From contig NZ_WHNP01000069.1 of assembly GCF_009362735.1 (NCBI RefSeq), positions 1-33,115 on the forward strand: 33,115 nucleotides of DNA. The letters run 5' to 3'. Below, in pieces: positions 7,831-15,647 of this stretch; positions within the stretch are counted from its first letter, which is position 1, and each line of letters begins with the position of its first letter. This DNA comes from Paraburkholderia franconis. GTDB lineage: Bacteria; Pseudomonadota; Gammaproteobacteria; Burkholderiales; Burkholderiaceae. Both the position numbers and the translations under genes were made by a program. Under the pieces are notes generated by a model. It did not search any database. It was not told the DNA's origin and saw nothing but the letters and a program-made list of their open reading frames with translations.

Positions 7831-8676
7831 TTATGCGGCGACCGTGCGTTGCTGCTGCTCGCCGAGCCCTTCGATGCCGAGCCGCATCGTCTGCCCCGCG
7901 CGCAGATAGGCGGGCTCGGGCTTCTGGCCCATGCCGACGCCGGGCGGCGTGCCCGTCGCGATCACATCGCCCGGTTGCAGGCTCATGAAGCGGCTGAGGT
8001 ACGAAACGATGTGCGCGACGTTGAAGATCATCGTGCTCGTGCTGCCGTTCTGATAGCGCTTGCCGTCCACTTCGAGCCAGAGACCGAGGCGCTGCGGGTC
8101 GGGCACTTCGTCTGCGGTGACGAGCCACGGACCGATCGGGCCGAACGTATCGCAGCCCTTGCCCTTGTCCCAGGTGCCACCGCGTTCGATCTGGTACTCG
8201 CGCTCGGATACGTCGTTGACGACGCAATATCCGGCGACGTGACTGAGCGCGTCGGCCTCTTCGATGTACGCGCCGCCCTTGCCGATCACGACGCCCAATT
8301 CCACTTCCCAGTCGGTCTTCTGCGAGCCGCGCGGAATGCGTACGTCGTCGTTTGGGCCCACGACGGCCGAGGTCCACTTGTTGAACACGACGGGTTCGCC
8401 GGGAACGGGCAGATTCGATTCGGCTGCGTGGTCCGCGTAGTTCAGCCCGATGCAGACGAACTTGCCGATGCGGCCCACGCACGCGCCGATCCGTTCATCG
8501 GCGGGAACGATGGGCAGCGACTGGATGTCGATCTGGCGCAGCCGTTCCAGCGATTCAGGCAACAGCGTCGAGCCGGCGATATCGTCGATCACGCCGGACA
8601 GGTCGCGTATCGCGTGATTGCGGTCGAGAATGCCGGGCCTCTCGCGGCCAGGGGCGCCATATCGCAGCAGTTTCAT
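7831..8676 (-). CDS. FAH-superfamily hydrolase, probable 2,4-diketo-3-deoxy acid hydrolase
   Basis: This 281-residue fumarylacetoacetate-hydrolase-superfamily protein opens MKLLRYGAPGRERPGILD, has the core CIGLNYADHAAES, and carries metal ligands Glu124 and Glu126 (DWEVELGVVIG) and Asp155 (NDVSERE). GGTWDKGKGCDTFGPIGPWLV and GDVIATGTPPGVGMG complete the fold. Relatives are often annotated as ureidoglycolate lyase, but those with this sequence style and an adjacent SDR include 2,4-diketo-3-deoxy-L-fuconate and L-rhamnonate hydrolases, which give pyruvate plus lactate. It is the first gene of the minus-strand operon, preceded by GAGGACACACA. No purine genes are nearby, which argues against ureidoglycolate. 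Confidence 0.85.
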   Translation of the reverse strand: MKLLRYGAPGRERPGILDRNHAIRDLSGVIDDIAGSTLLPESLERLRQIDIQSLPIVPADERIGACVGRIGKFVCIGLNYADHAAESNLPVPGEPVVFNKWTSAVVGPNDDVRIPRGSQKTDWEVELGVVIGKGGAYIEEADALSHVAGYCVVNDVSEREYQIERGGTWDKGKGCDTFGPIGPWLVTADEVPDPQRLGLWLEVDGKRYQNGSTSTMIFNVAHIVSYLSRFMSLQPGDVIATGTPPGVGMGQKPEPAYLRAGQTMRLGIEGLGEQQQRTVAA

Positions 8677-9182
8677 TGTGTGTCCTCGTTCCCGTTGACA
8701 GAGCCATATCGCATCTGCCGCACAATGTAGGGAAACGGGACACCGTTGAATAATGAAAGCTGCTGCCTGGCTGATAACTTCCCGTTATCTTCGTGTTGTC
8801 CCTGGTCGGCTGTCCCGGCAACAAACGGTGAGCTTTTCCAGGACCACTTCCATCGCTCTCCCCGCTCCCCATCACAGTCAGGATTGAGTTACCCTGGGAC
8901 CTCTCGGACGAAGGTCCCAAAATCGGCCATGCCCGACATTCAGGCGTCGTCGTTCCTGAGGCGGCTTCAGATTGCTTTTCTGCCATTCGGAATCATGTGA
9001 CCGCGAATGCCGCGTTTCACAGCCAGCGTATGCGTACTCTCGACCCGTTGCCGACGTTCGAGCCGTCAGCGGTGCAATGGCAGGCTGAATCCGCAAAGTC
9101 GAACAGTCGCTGGGTACGCTTACTCCAGACGTTAGGTCGGTCAATCCAGTCATCCATGACGCCTGGCAAGCAAGGCCAACTC
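8677..9182. other. Promoter side of the FAH operon, then non-coding remnant DNA
   Basis: The first 80 or so bases (about 8677-8760) form the upstream region of the minus-strand operon starting at 8676. Two short hairpins lie further on: GATAAC/GTTATC (8773-8778 with 8784-8789) and GGGACCT/AGGTCCC (8896-8902 with 8912-8918). The rest has open frames on both strands, but none has a recognisable domain, a ribosome-binding site or the local codon pattern. I read it as decayed intergenic or mobile-element-derived DNA. No terminal inverted repeats of an intact insertion sequence are visible. Confidence 0.5.
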
Positions 9183-9400
9183 CTAGAAGACCACTCCGAC
9201 CAATCTCTTCAGCAGTTCTTCCAGCGACATCATGGTCAGCGCCAGCGGCACGATCGGCACAAGTACCGCGGCCGCGAGGCGCACGAGGGCATCCCGGGTA
9301 ATGGGCGCGATGCGCATGGTTCGAACTATATCGAAGCTGTTGGCAAGATCCGCGAGCGACTGGATGTCCCCGCTTCCCACCAACGCCTCGCCTGCTGATC
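9183..9400 (-). pseudogene. C-terminal remnant of a membrane protein
   Basis: A minus-strand frame ends at a TAG (9183-9185) and encodes GDIQSLADLANSFDIVRTMRIAPIT, a hydrophobic helix (LAAAVLVPIVPLALTMM) and SLEELLKRLVGVVF. From memory this strongly resembles the last 60 or so residues of a much larger hypothetical inner-membrane protein common in Burkholderiales. Only that tail is here. Upstream the frame runs into unrelated residues at about 9385-9415, where sequence resembling an MFS protein begins on the other strand. No start codon with a ribosome-binding site precedes it. It is best seen as a broken gene end. Confidence 0.55.
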
Positions 9401-9725
9401 GATTTCGGGCTGGCAATGGCGAGCAACTCGCATGTGTTCGCGGTGCTGCTGTTGCTGTTCAGCGCGTTTCAGCTCGTCGCGTGGATCGGGCCCGCGGGCC
9501 TCGTCGGCGGTTGCGCCGGAAGTGTTTCCGACCGATATCCGTTCGTTCGGCACGGGCATCGCCGCGGGACTCGGACGCGCGGGTGCGATCGTCGGCATCG
9601 TGATGTTCCCGATCATGATGCGTGCAGGCGGGCTCAAATGGGCCATGCGGATGTTCTGCGCGGATGCCGCGATCGCGGCGATGGTGGTGTTCGGACGCGA
9701 GACGAAGAGCGCAATGCTGGAGTGA
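9383..9725 (+). pseudogene. C-terminal remnant of an MFS transporter with a frameshift
   Basis: The first frame reads RLLIDFGLAMASNSHVFAVLLLLFSAFQLVAWIGPAGLVGG. The neighbouring frame continues APEVFPTDIRSFGTGIAAG, LGRAGAIVGIVMFPIMMRAGG and WAMRMFCADAAIAAMVVFGRETKSAMLE before a TGA. PEVFPT-R-G-G-A/G, a Gly-rich helix and a closing ETK-LE are the usual end of sugar-porter-type MFS proteins. One extra base near 9511-9512 would explain the frame change. About 300 or more N-terminal residues are missing. The piece lies tail to tail with the intact MFS gene at 9788-11185 but is not a copy of its C-terminus. Non-functional. Confidence 0.7.
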
Positions 9726-9787
9726 CCCGCCGCTCGCTTCGTGCGCCCGTCCCGGCAAACGTGGCGCACCCCGCACACTTGCACGCA

Positions 9788-11185
9788 TCAGGCCGCTTCC
9801 AGTGACTCCACCGTGCGCCTCGCCGTTTCCGGCGCGAATGCAGTCACGACCAGCATACCCGCGATCATGATGCCGACGCCGATCATCATCGAAAGATGCA
9901 GGCCGACGTTCGACAGCAGCACCGGAAACACCGCCGTCCACACGACGCCGCCGAAGAAGCGGCCCCCCAGTCCTTCGACGACGCTCTGCCCCGTCGCACG
10001 AATACGCGTCGGATACTGCTCCGCGTACCACATCTTGAACGACGGCGACGCACCCGACGACGAAAACATCACCATGCCCCACAGCACCATCGTGAGCGTG
10101 CTCTGCGCAAGGGTAAACTCGTAGGTCGAGATGGCCGCGAGTATCGTGTAGACGAAGAACACCTTCTTGCGGCCGAAATGCTCGGCGGCGATGCCGTTCA
10201 GGATCTTCCACGGAATCTGCGTCGCGGTCGTGATCAGCGTGAAGAACAGCGCGCTTTCGAGCACGACTTTCTTCTCGAGAAAGATCGATGGCAGATAGTT
10301 GACCGAGATGTAGAACATCGAGAAAAGGCTCGTTGCACCGATGGTCATGACGATCGTACGGAACAGATACGGCGGTTTCCACACCTGACCGAGCGACCAC
10401 CAGAACTTCGGCGCCGTGTAATCGCTGGCGCTGACGCTCTCGGTGACGGCATCGACGACGGCGAGCGGCAACCGTTTGCCGCACTTGCGTTCGGCAATCG
10501 CTTCGAACCGGCAGATGATGCCATCGGCTTCGTGGTAGCGGCCCACACGATGCAGCCAGCGCGGCGATTCGGGCAGGAAGCGCCAGATCAGCACCACGTA
10601 TATGACGGGCACGCCGCACAGGAACGTGAACACGCGCCAGCCGTATTCGGGCGGAAAGTTGGGAATCACCGCCATGCCGATGATCGGCGGCAGCAGATAG
10701 CCGACGCCGAGCGCGGTTTCGAGCAATCCCGCGAACGCCGTACGCGTCGTTGACGAGACGATTTCGGAGGTCAGCGTGTACGGCATGATGAAGGCGGGTG
10801 CCATGCCGAAGCCCGTCATGCCGCGCAGCACCACCAGCGTCGGGAAGTTCGGGCTGAACGCGGAAATCGCGGTGCCGCCCGCGAACCACATCACGCCGAA
10901 AATCAGCAGACGCTTTCGGCCAAAACGATCGGCAAGATAACCGGTCGGAATCATGCCGATCACGATGCCGAGCGCCGACGATGCGGCGAGCATCCCCGTA
11001 TCGCGAGGCGTGAGCGCCATCGTCTTCTTGATGATCGGCAGCGTGATCGACAGACTGCCGATGTTGAGCGCTTCGATGACGAGCGCTCCCGCTGCGAGCA
11101 ACACGATCACCCAGCTGTGCCAGGTGGTCGGAATGCGCTGCAATCTCGCGAGTAGCAATGCGGGTGACGGCGGCTGGTTGTCCAT
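9788..11185 (-). CDS. MFS transporter, sugar/aromatic-acid porter type
   Basis: This 465-residue MFS protein has about 12 hydrophobic segments. Visible signatures are GYLADRFGRKRLLIFG (loop 2-3), PESPRWL at the end of helix 6, HFGRKKVFF (loop 8-9) and EQYPTRIRATGQS before the last helices, all typical of metabolite:H+ symporters. The central cytoplasmic loop (about residues 215-265) is hydrophilic. It is the last of three minus-strand genes after a TauD-type dioxygenase and a Crp/Fnr regulator, 142 bases downstream of the regulator. AGGAGACA stands two bases before its ATG. It probably imports the compound degraded by the two dioxygenases nearby. The substrate is unknown. Confidence 0.88.
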   Translation of the reverse strand: MDNQPPSPALLLARLQRIPTTWHSWVIVLLAAGALVIEALNIGSLSITLPIIKKTMALTPRDTGMLAASSALGIVIGMIPTGYLADRFGRKRLLIFGVMWFAGGTAISAFSPNFPTLVVLRGMTGFGMAPAFIMPYTLTSEIVSSTTRTAFAGLLETALGVGYLLPPIIGMAVIPNFPPEYGWRVFTFLCGVPVIYVVLIWRFLPESPRWLHRVGRYHEADGIICRFEAIAERKCGKRLPLAVVDAVTESVSASDYTAPKFWWSLGQVWKPPYLFRTIVMTIGATSLFSMFYISVNYLPSIFLEKKVVLESALFFTLITTATQIPWKILNGIAAEHFGRKKVFFVYTILAAISTYEFTLAQSTLTMVLWGMVMFSSSGASPSFKMWYAEQYPTRIRATGQSVVEGLGGRFFGGVVWTAVFPVLLSNVGLHLSMMIGVGIMIAGMLVVTAFAPETARRTVESLEAA

Positions 11186-11327
11186 TTTGTCTCCTCCCTA
11201 TGGGGATTCATTGAATGAATCGAGCGTGCCCGATTGGCTAACGACGTCTCCTTCATGGTGATGCTTCCCGATCGACCGCACGGCGCGCGCCGCCAGGCGA
11301 ACGCATCATGCCGTCATCCCTATGCCG

Positions 11328-12014
11328 TCATGCGCCAGCCGACAGCAGTTGCGTGAGCCGCGCACGATCCGCGATCACGATGCGATGTTCGGAACGCGCG
11401 ATGATCCCGGCGAGCGCGAGACGGCTCAGCGCGGCTGTCACGGTCTGCCGGCGGCTGTTGATCCACTGCGCGAGCTCTTCATGCGTGAGCGCGATCGCAT
11501 GTCCCGTCGCGCTGCCGTCTTCGGGGTCGGGACGGCTCAGCGAAAGCAACGCGCGCGCGAGACGCTGCTCGACGCGATCGTTCGAGAGCTCGGCGACACG
11601 CGCATGGAAGTCGCGCGTGCGCTCGAGTACGAGGCGGATCACGTGCAGCGCGAAATCGCCGTCGCCGCGCAGCAGATCGATCAGCGCGTCGCGCGCGATC
11701 ACGACGACGTCGCATGCTTCGAGCGCGATCAGGCTGACGTCGCGCACGTTGTTCGCGGTCAGCGCGATCAGGCCGAGCAAACTGCCGGGCAGATGAATGC
11801 GCAACAACGCTTCCTGTCCCGCGGAATTCGACATCACCGTTTTCACGCTGCCGCGCTTGAGCAGATACACGTCGCGCGCGCCATCGCCTTGACGACAGAT
11901 GAACTCGCCCGTGGCGAACGAGCGCGCGCGGCCGGCCGCGCCGAGCGCCTTTGCATGACGCGGCGCGAGCACCGCGTCGAGCGATTGCTGACCGTTGAGG
12001 CTGTATTCGCGCAT
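11328..12014 (-). CDS. Crp/Fnr-family transcription regulator
   Basis: This 228-residue protein has an N-terminal cyclic-nucleotide-binding-like beta-barrel (about residues 25-140, including FICRQGDGARDVYLLKRGSVKTV and LPGSLLGLIAL). It also has a C-terminal winged helix whose recognition region reads LTHEELAQWINSRRQTVTAALSRLALAGII. The cluster-ligand cysteines of Fnr are absent. The cAMP-contact motif of Crp is not clearly conserved, so the ligand is unknown. It follows the TauD-type gene by 45 bases on the same strand, with GAGGAG 7-8 bases before its ATG. It may control the dioxygenase/MFS genes around it. This assignment to the family is firm, the regulon is inferred. Confidence 0.92.
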   Translation of the reverse strand: MREYSLNGQQSLDAVLAPRHAKALGAAGRARSFATGEFICRQGDGARDVYLLKRGSVKTVMSNSAGQEALLRIHLPGSLLGLIALTANNVRDVSLIALEACDVVVIARDALIDLLRGDGDFALHVIRLVLERTRDFHARVAELSNDRVEQRLARALLSLSRPDPEDGSATGHAIALTHEELAQWINSRRQTVTAALSRLALAGIIARSEHRIVIADRARLTQLLSAGA

Positions 12015-12059
12015 CGCGCTCTCCTCGTGAACGGGCTGACCAGCGGTCGGCGCACCGCT

Positions 12060-12968
12060 TCAGCCGAAGCGTTCCGGCTTCGTGCCGACGACCTGCGTGC
12101 GATGCATCACCCGCGCATAGCGATCGTCGAAGCCGTCGCGCCGGTGCATCGCGCAGCGGTTGTCCCAGATCACCAGATCGTGCTGCTGCCACTGCTGCGT
12201 CCACGTGAAGCGGTCCTGCGTCGCGTGCTTCCATAGACGATCGAGCAGACGCTCGCTTTCGTCCGGCGGCAGTTCGGGAATGAAGGCATTGCGGCGTCGG
12301 CCGAGAAACAGGCATGCGCGTTTCGTCACGGGATGCCGGCGCACGAGCGGATGCCGCGCGCCGACCGTTTTCGCCGGATCGTCGTGATCGGCGAAGCCGC
12401 GCCGCAGTTCGCCCGAGCTGTTGCGCGACGCGTCGTGAATGCAGGTGAGATTCGCGATGCGCTCGCGCGTCGCGGCATCGAGCGTGTCGTACGCGAGGTA
12501 CATATTGCAGAAGGATGTGTCGCCGCCTGACGGCGGCACTTCGATGCCGTACAGCAGGCTCGCGCTCGGCGGCGTCTCGTTATAGGACATATCGGTGTGC
12601 CAGCTCGATTCGTAGTTGCCCAGCCCGCCGATCGCCATGCCGCCGATCTTCACATTCGAAATGATCGTCACGTATTCGCGCGCGGATGCGTCGATTGCGA
12701 TGCGCGGATCGCCGATATCCATCACGTCGTTCGCGCGAATCGGCACGCGGTCGAGCGCGCCGAAACGGCGGCTGAACGCCATCAGGTCGATGTCGCTGAG
12801 ACGCTGGGCTCTGAAGCGCAGCACCAGATAGTCCGCCCATGCGCGCGCGATGTGCGCGAACGTTGCGTCATCGAGACGGGCGAGATCGACGCCTTCGACG
12901 TCGGCGCCGAGTGCGTCGGAAAGCGGCTTCACGCTCAACGAAGCCGCGGCAATGGTGGATACGGACAT
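12060..12968 (-). CDS. TauD/TfdA-family 2-oxoglutarate dioxygenase (copy 1)
   Basis: This 302-residue Fe(II)/2-oxoglutarate-dependent dioxygenase has iron ligands His124 and Asp126 (SSWHTDMSY) and His275 (WDNRCAMHRRD). Arg290 (MHRTQV) is placed to bind the 2-oxoglutarate carboxylate. I start it at ATG 12968 (MSVSTIAAAS) because AGGAGACA lies four bases upstream. An ATG 63 bases earlier adds an unconserved tail. It is clearly paralogous to the dioxygenase at 14711-15592: both have PPSGGDT, a conserved NMYLA, FLGRRRN or YLGRRRN and WDNRC. Family members hydroxylate or cleave sulfonates, phenoxyacetates and carnitine precursors. Which of these applies is not visible. Confidence 0.9.
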   Translation of the reverse strand: MSVSTIAAASLSVKPLSDALGADVEGVDLARLDDATFAHIARAWADYLVLRFRAQRLSDIDLMAFSRRFGALDRVPIRANDVMDIGDPRIAIDASAREYVTIISNVKIGGMAIGGLGNYESSWHTDMSYNETPPSASLLYGIEVPPSGGDTSFCNMYLAYDTLDAATRERIANLTCIHDASRNSSGELRRGFADHDDPAKTVGARHPLVRRHPVTKRACLFLGRRRNAFIPELPPDESERLLDRLWKHATQDRFTWTQQWQQHDLVIWDNRCAMHRRDGFDDRYARVMHRTQVVGTKPERFG

Positions 12969-13051
12969 GACGTGTCTCCTGTCGGCCGGAAACGGCGCAG
13001 TGGCGCCCGGCTTCCGTCCCATGCAAGTCATCTTCTGATCGACGGCCTGAC

Positions 13052-13065
13052 GTCAGCGCGCTGAC
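13052..13065. promoter_or_regulatory. 14-bp perfect palindrome in the dioxygenase/arsC divergent region
   Basis: GTCAGCGCGCTGAC is a perfect palindrome between the divergent TauD-type gene (start 12968) and the ArsC-family gene (start 13143). It could be an operator for either gene. It is GC-rich and a chance palindrome cannot be ruled out. Confidence 0.35.
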
Positions 13066-13142
13066 AGCGCGCGCGTCACGCTCGCGTTACGCTCGATTCA
13101 TCGTGCAACTTCATGTGAAACTTCAACGAGGACGCAATCATC

Positions 13143-13490
13143 ATGGCCATCACCCTCTTCCACAATCCGGCTTGCGGCACGTCGCGCAAGGTGCTCGAAC
13201 TGATTCGCGCGAGCGGCGCCGAGCCGCATATCGTCGAATACCTGCAACATCCGCCGACGCGCGACGAACTCACTTCGATGCTGCGCGACCTGCATCTGAC
13301 GCCGCGCGAACTGCTGCGCACACAGGAGGCCGAATATGCCGAGCTTGGGCTCGACGACGCATCGCTATCCGATCAGCGTCTCGTCGACGCGATGGTCGAG
13401 CATCCCATCCTGATGAACCGGCCCATCGTGCGCACGCCCCGCGGCATCAAGCTGTGCCGTCCCGCCGAGGAAGTGAACGCGCTGCTTTAG
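13143..13490 (+). CDS. arsC: ArsC-family arsenate reductase (glutaredoxin-dependent type)
   Basis: This 115-residue thioredoxin-fold protein matches the R773/E. coli ArsC type. It has the nucleophile Cys11 in NPACGTSRK, Arg59 (LLRTQE), Arg93 (MNRPIVRTP) and Arg106 (LCRP), which correspond to the catalytic Cys12 and oxyanion-binding Arg60, Arg94 and Arg107. The usual HPILMNRPIV motif is intact. It would reduce arsenate to arsenite using glutathione and glutaredoxin. GAGGA lies about 10 bases before the ATG. No arsR, arsB or acr3 gene is nearby, and the gene sits alone and opposite to its neighbours, so it is an orphan copy rather than part of an arsenic island. Confidence 0.9.
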   Translation: MAITLFHNPACGTSRKVLELIRASGAEPHIVEYLQHPPTRDELTSMLRDLHLTPRELLRTQEAEYAELGLDDASLSDQRLVDAMVEHPILMNRPIVRTPRGIKLCRPAEEVNALL

Positions 13491-13505
13491 CCGTCGATGC
13501 ATGCG

Positions 13506-13537
13506 GCCTCATATGCAACCTGCCTCATATGCAACCT
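13506..13537. repeat. Perfect 16-bp tandem duplication
   Basis: GCCTCATATGCAACCT occurs twice back to back (13506-13521 and 13522-13537) in the short gap between the converging arsC and enolase-superfamily genes. It is probably a slippage duplication. It is too short to encode anything. Confidence 0.85.
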
Positions 13538-13584
13538 TCGTGAGTAGACAGCGCGGCAGCATCGTTCGCCACTTCATCGCTGCT

Positions 13585-14706
13585 TCAGGCATCGAACAGA
13601 TACCGCCGCACTTTCTCTTCATCCAGCGTCACGCCGAGTCCCGGTCCTTGCGGCACGTCGATACTGCCGCTCGTCAGATCGAGCTTCGAGGTGACGATGT
13701 CATCGGTGGTCTTCAATGGACCCACGCATTCGAGGCCCGCAAGCACGTTCGCGCTGGTGCACGCGAGCATGATTTCCGCATGCGTGTTGACGCCGAGCCC
13801 GAAACCATGACCGATCACCACGGGCAGGCCCGCCGCCGTCGCGGTCTCGAGCATGCGGCGGCAACGCAGCAAGCCGCCCTGCTTCATTACCTTCAGCTTG
13901 ACGATATCCGCGCAGTCCGCGCGAATCACGTCGATCAGGCTGCGATGGTCGGTGATCGATTCGTCGGCCATGACGCGAATGCCGATCGCCCCTCGCACCT
14001 TCGCCATGCCCGCGAGATCGTCGGCTGCAACCGGCTGTTCGAGCAGTTGCAGGCCGACGGGCTCGAGCAGATGGCCCAGCGCGATGGCATCGTCGACGTC
14101 ATAGCCGGCGTTCGCGTCGGCGCGCAGCGCAAACTCGCCGCCGACCGCTTCGCGCACCGCGATCAGCCGGTCACGATCCTTGTGGATGCCGCCTCCCACT
14201 TTCACCTTGGCCGAACGGAAACCCCGCTCGAACCACTTGCGCGCCTCGGCGGCCGCTTCGTCCGGCGACACGATGCCGATCCACGCGTTGAAGCTCACGG
14301 TATCCGTTACCTTGCCGCCGAGATACTGATGCACGGGAATACCGAGCTTGCGCGCGAGCAGATCGACGGCCGCCATTTCGATCGCCGCCTTCGCGTCGAG
14401 ATAGCCATCGATCGCGCGATCCATCGCATCGAGCAGACGATGCGGATTGCCCGCGTTCATCCGCTGCACGCACGGCGCAAGCACCTGCCGGATCGCCGCG
14501 AGCGATTGCTCTACGGTCTCGACGGAATAGCCCGGAGACGGATCGATGTTGCCGAGCCCGACCGAACCGTCGCTCGCGGTCAGCCGCACGATTGCGCTCT
14601 TCTGCGTCGTCTTGGTCGTGTACGCGTTCCTGAATCCGCCGCCGACGAGCGGCACCGCTACGCCGAACACGTCGACGCGGTCGATAAGCAAATGAAGTTC
14701 GTCCAT
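13585..14706 (-). CDS. Enolase-superfamily enzyme, muconate cycloisomerase subgroup
   Basis: From ATG 14706 this is a 373-residue mandelate racemase/muconate-lactonizing-type protein with an N-terminal capping domain and a C-terminal barrel. The barrel shows Lys167 and Lys169 (AKVKVG), metal ligands Asp197 (DANAGY), Glu223 (LLEQP) and Asp248 (ADES), and Lys270/Lys272 (VKLKVMKQGG). Catalytic lysines on both sides of the site mark the muconate cycloisomerase/dipeptide epimerase subgroup, not the His/Asp mandelate racemase one. Members include cycloisomerases, N-acylamino-acid racemases and hydroxyproline dehydratases. I chose ATG 14706, four bases after the upstream TauD-type stop, but an in-frame ATG at 14736 would overlap that gene. 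The two are surely cotranscribed. The reaction is unknown. Confidence 0.87.
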   Translation of the reverse strand: MDELHLLIDRVDVFGVAVPLVGGGFRNAYTTKTTQKSAIVRLTASDGSVGLGNIDPSPGYSVETVEQSLAAIRQVLAPCVQRMNAGNPHRLLDAMDRAIDGYLDAKAAIEMAAVDLLARKLGIPVHQYLGGKVTDTVSFNAWIGIVSPDEAAAEARKWFERGFRSAKVKVGGGIHKDRDRLIAVREAVGGEFALRADANAGYDVDDAIALGHLLEPVGLQLLEQPVAADDLAGMAKVRGAIGIRVMADESITDHRSLIDVIRADCADIVKLKVMKQGGLLRCRRMLETATAAGLPVVIGHGFGLGVNTHAEIMLACTSANVLAGLECVGPLKTTDDIVTSKLDLTSGSIDVPQGPGLGVTLDEEKVRRYLFDA

Positions 14707-14710
14707 GACG

Positions 14711-15592
14711 TCACGACACCATGTCGGCCGTTTCATACGGCGTCACGATGCCGCCCTTGATCTGCGTACGATGCATTTCGCGCGATGCGTTCGGATCGAA
14801 TGCATCGCGGCGATGCAGCGTGCAGCGGTTGTCCCACATGATCAGATCGCCGACGCGCCACACCTGGCGGAACGTGAACTGCGGCTGCGTCGCGTGGCTC
14901 CATAGCGCGTCGAGCAACGCGTTGCTCTCATCGAGATCCATCCCGACGATGTAGCTGTTGCGGCGCCGGCCGAGATACAGCGCGGGGCGCCGCGTGTCCG
15001 GATGACGGATCACGAGCGGATGATGCGCGCCCGGAGCCTCGCGCGGATCGGTCACTTCCTTCATGCCTTTGCGCATCATGCCGGCGCTGTTGTACGTCGC
15101 ATCGTGAATCGCACGCTTGCCGTCGATCTGCTTTTTCAGGTCGCCGGGCAGCGTGTCCCACGCCAGGTACATGTTCGACCAGTACGTATCGCCGCCCGAA
15201 GGCGGAATCCGCAGCGAATACAGCAGCGCCGCGCGCGGAGGCGTATCGATGTAGGTCATGTCGCAATGCCACACGGCTTCGCCGTCGCCGAGATTGCCGA
15301 CGGGCATGCCGTCCTTCTTGATGTTCGAAATGACGTTGATCTCGGGGAATTCAGCGAGAAACGGCTTGCCGTAGGGATTCGGTCCCGGTGGATCCAGTTC
15401 GCCGAAATGACGCGTGAACGCGAGCAGTTGCGGATCGCTCAACGTCTGTCCGCGAAAGCGCAGCACGAGATGCGTGTCCCATGCATGCCTGATTGCATCG
15501 ATCACATCGGGCGCAAGCGGCGCCGAAAGATCGACGCCCGAAATTTCGGCGCCGAGTGCATCGGCGAGCGGAGTGACGGTGAATGGAGTCAT
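14711..15592 (-). CDS. TauD/TfdA-family 2-oxoglutarate dioxygenase (copy 2)
   Basis: This 293-residue 2-oxoglutarate/Fe(II) dioxygenase has iron ligands His109 and Asp111 (AVWHCDMTY) and His260 (WDNRCTLHRRD), with Arg275 (MHRTQI) for the co-substrate. It is paralogous along its whole length to the dioxygenase at 12060-12968. ATG 15592 is preferred because AAGGAG lies nine bases upstream. A longer frame would need a TTG start inside the ribosome-binding region. It heads a two-gene unit with the enolase-superfamily enzyme and diverges from a LysR regulator, the usual layout for substrate-induced catabolism. Attack on an aromatic ether, betaine or sulfonate is possible but not demonstrable here. 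Confidence 0.9.
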   Translation of the reverse strand: MTPFTVTPLADALGAEISGVDLSAPLAPDVIDAIRHAWDTHLVLRFRGQTLSDPQLLAFTRHFGELDPPGPNPYGKPFLAEFPEINVISNIKKDGMPVGNLGDGEAVWHCDMTYIDTPPRAALLYSLRIPPSGGDTYWSNMYLAWDTLPGDLKKQIDGKRAIHDATYNSAGMMRKGMKEVTDPREAPGAHHPLVIRHPDTRRPALYLGRRRNSYIVGMDLDESNALLDALWSHATQPQFTFRQVWRVGDLIMWDNRCTLHRRDAFDPNASREMHRTQIKGGIVTPYETADMVS

Positions 15593-15647
15593 GCGATGGC
15601 GCTCCTTGTGCAATTGCCTCTGGAATGCAGACCAATATAGACACCAC

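Noticed and set aside
7820..8482. N-terminal extension making one long protein out of the SDR frame
   Set aside because: The extension runs through the FAH hydrolase gene in another frame. A strong AAGGAG and ATG at 7819 mark the SDR start.
7831..8676. Annotation as ureidoglycolate lyase
   Set aside because: No allantoin or purine genes are near, and an SDR plus keto-deoxy-acid enzyme context fits a diketo-acid hydrolase better.
8860..9180. Several 60-180 codon open frames on both strands
   Set aside because: None has a recognised domain, a ribosome-binding site or consistent codon use. They overlap each other and are probably chance frames in decayed DNA.
8677..9787. Intact insertion sequence
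   Set aside because: No transposase motifs, terminal inverted repeats or target duplication could be found by eye.
13143..13490. Arsenic resistance island
   Set aside because: Only the ArsC-like gene is present, and all neighbours are catabolic genes on the other strand.
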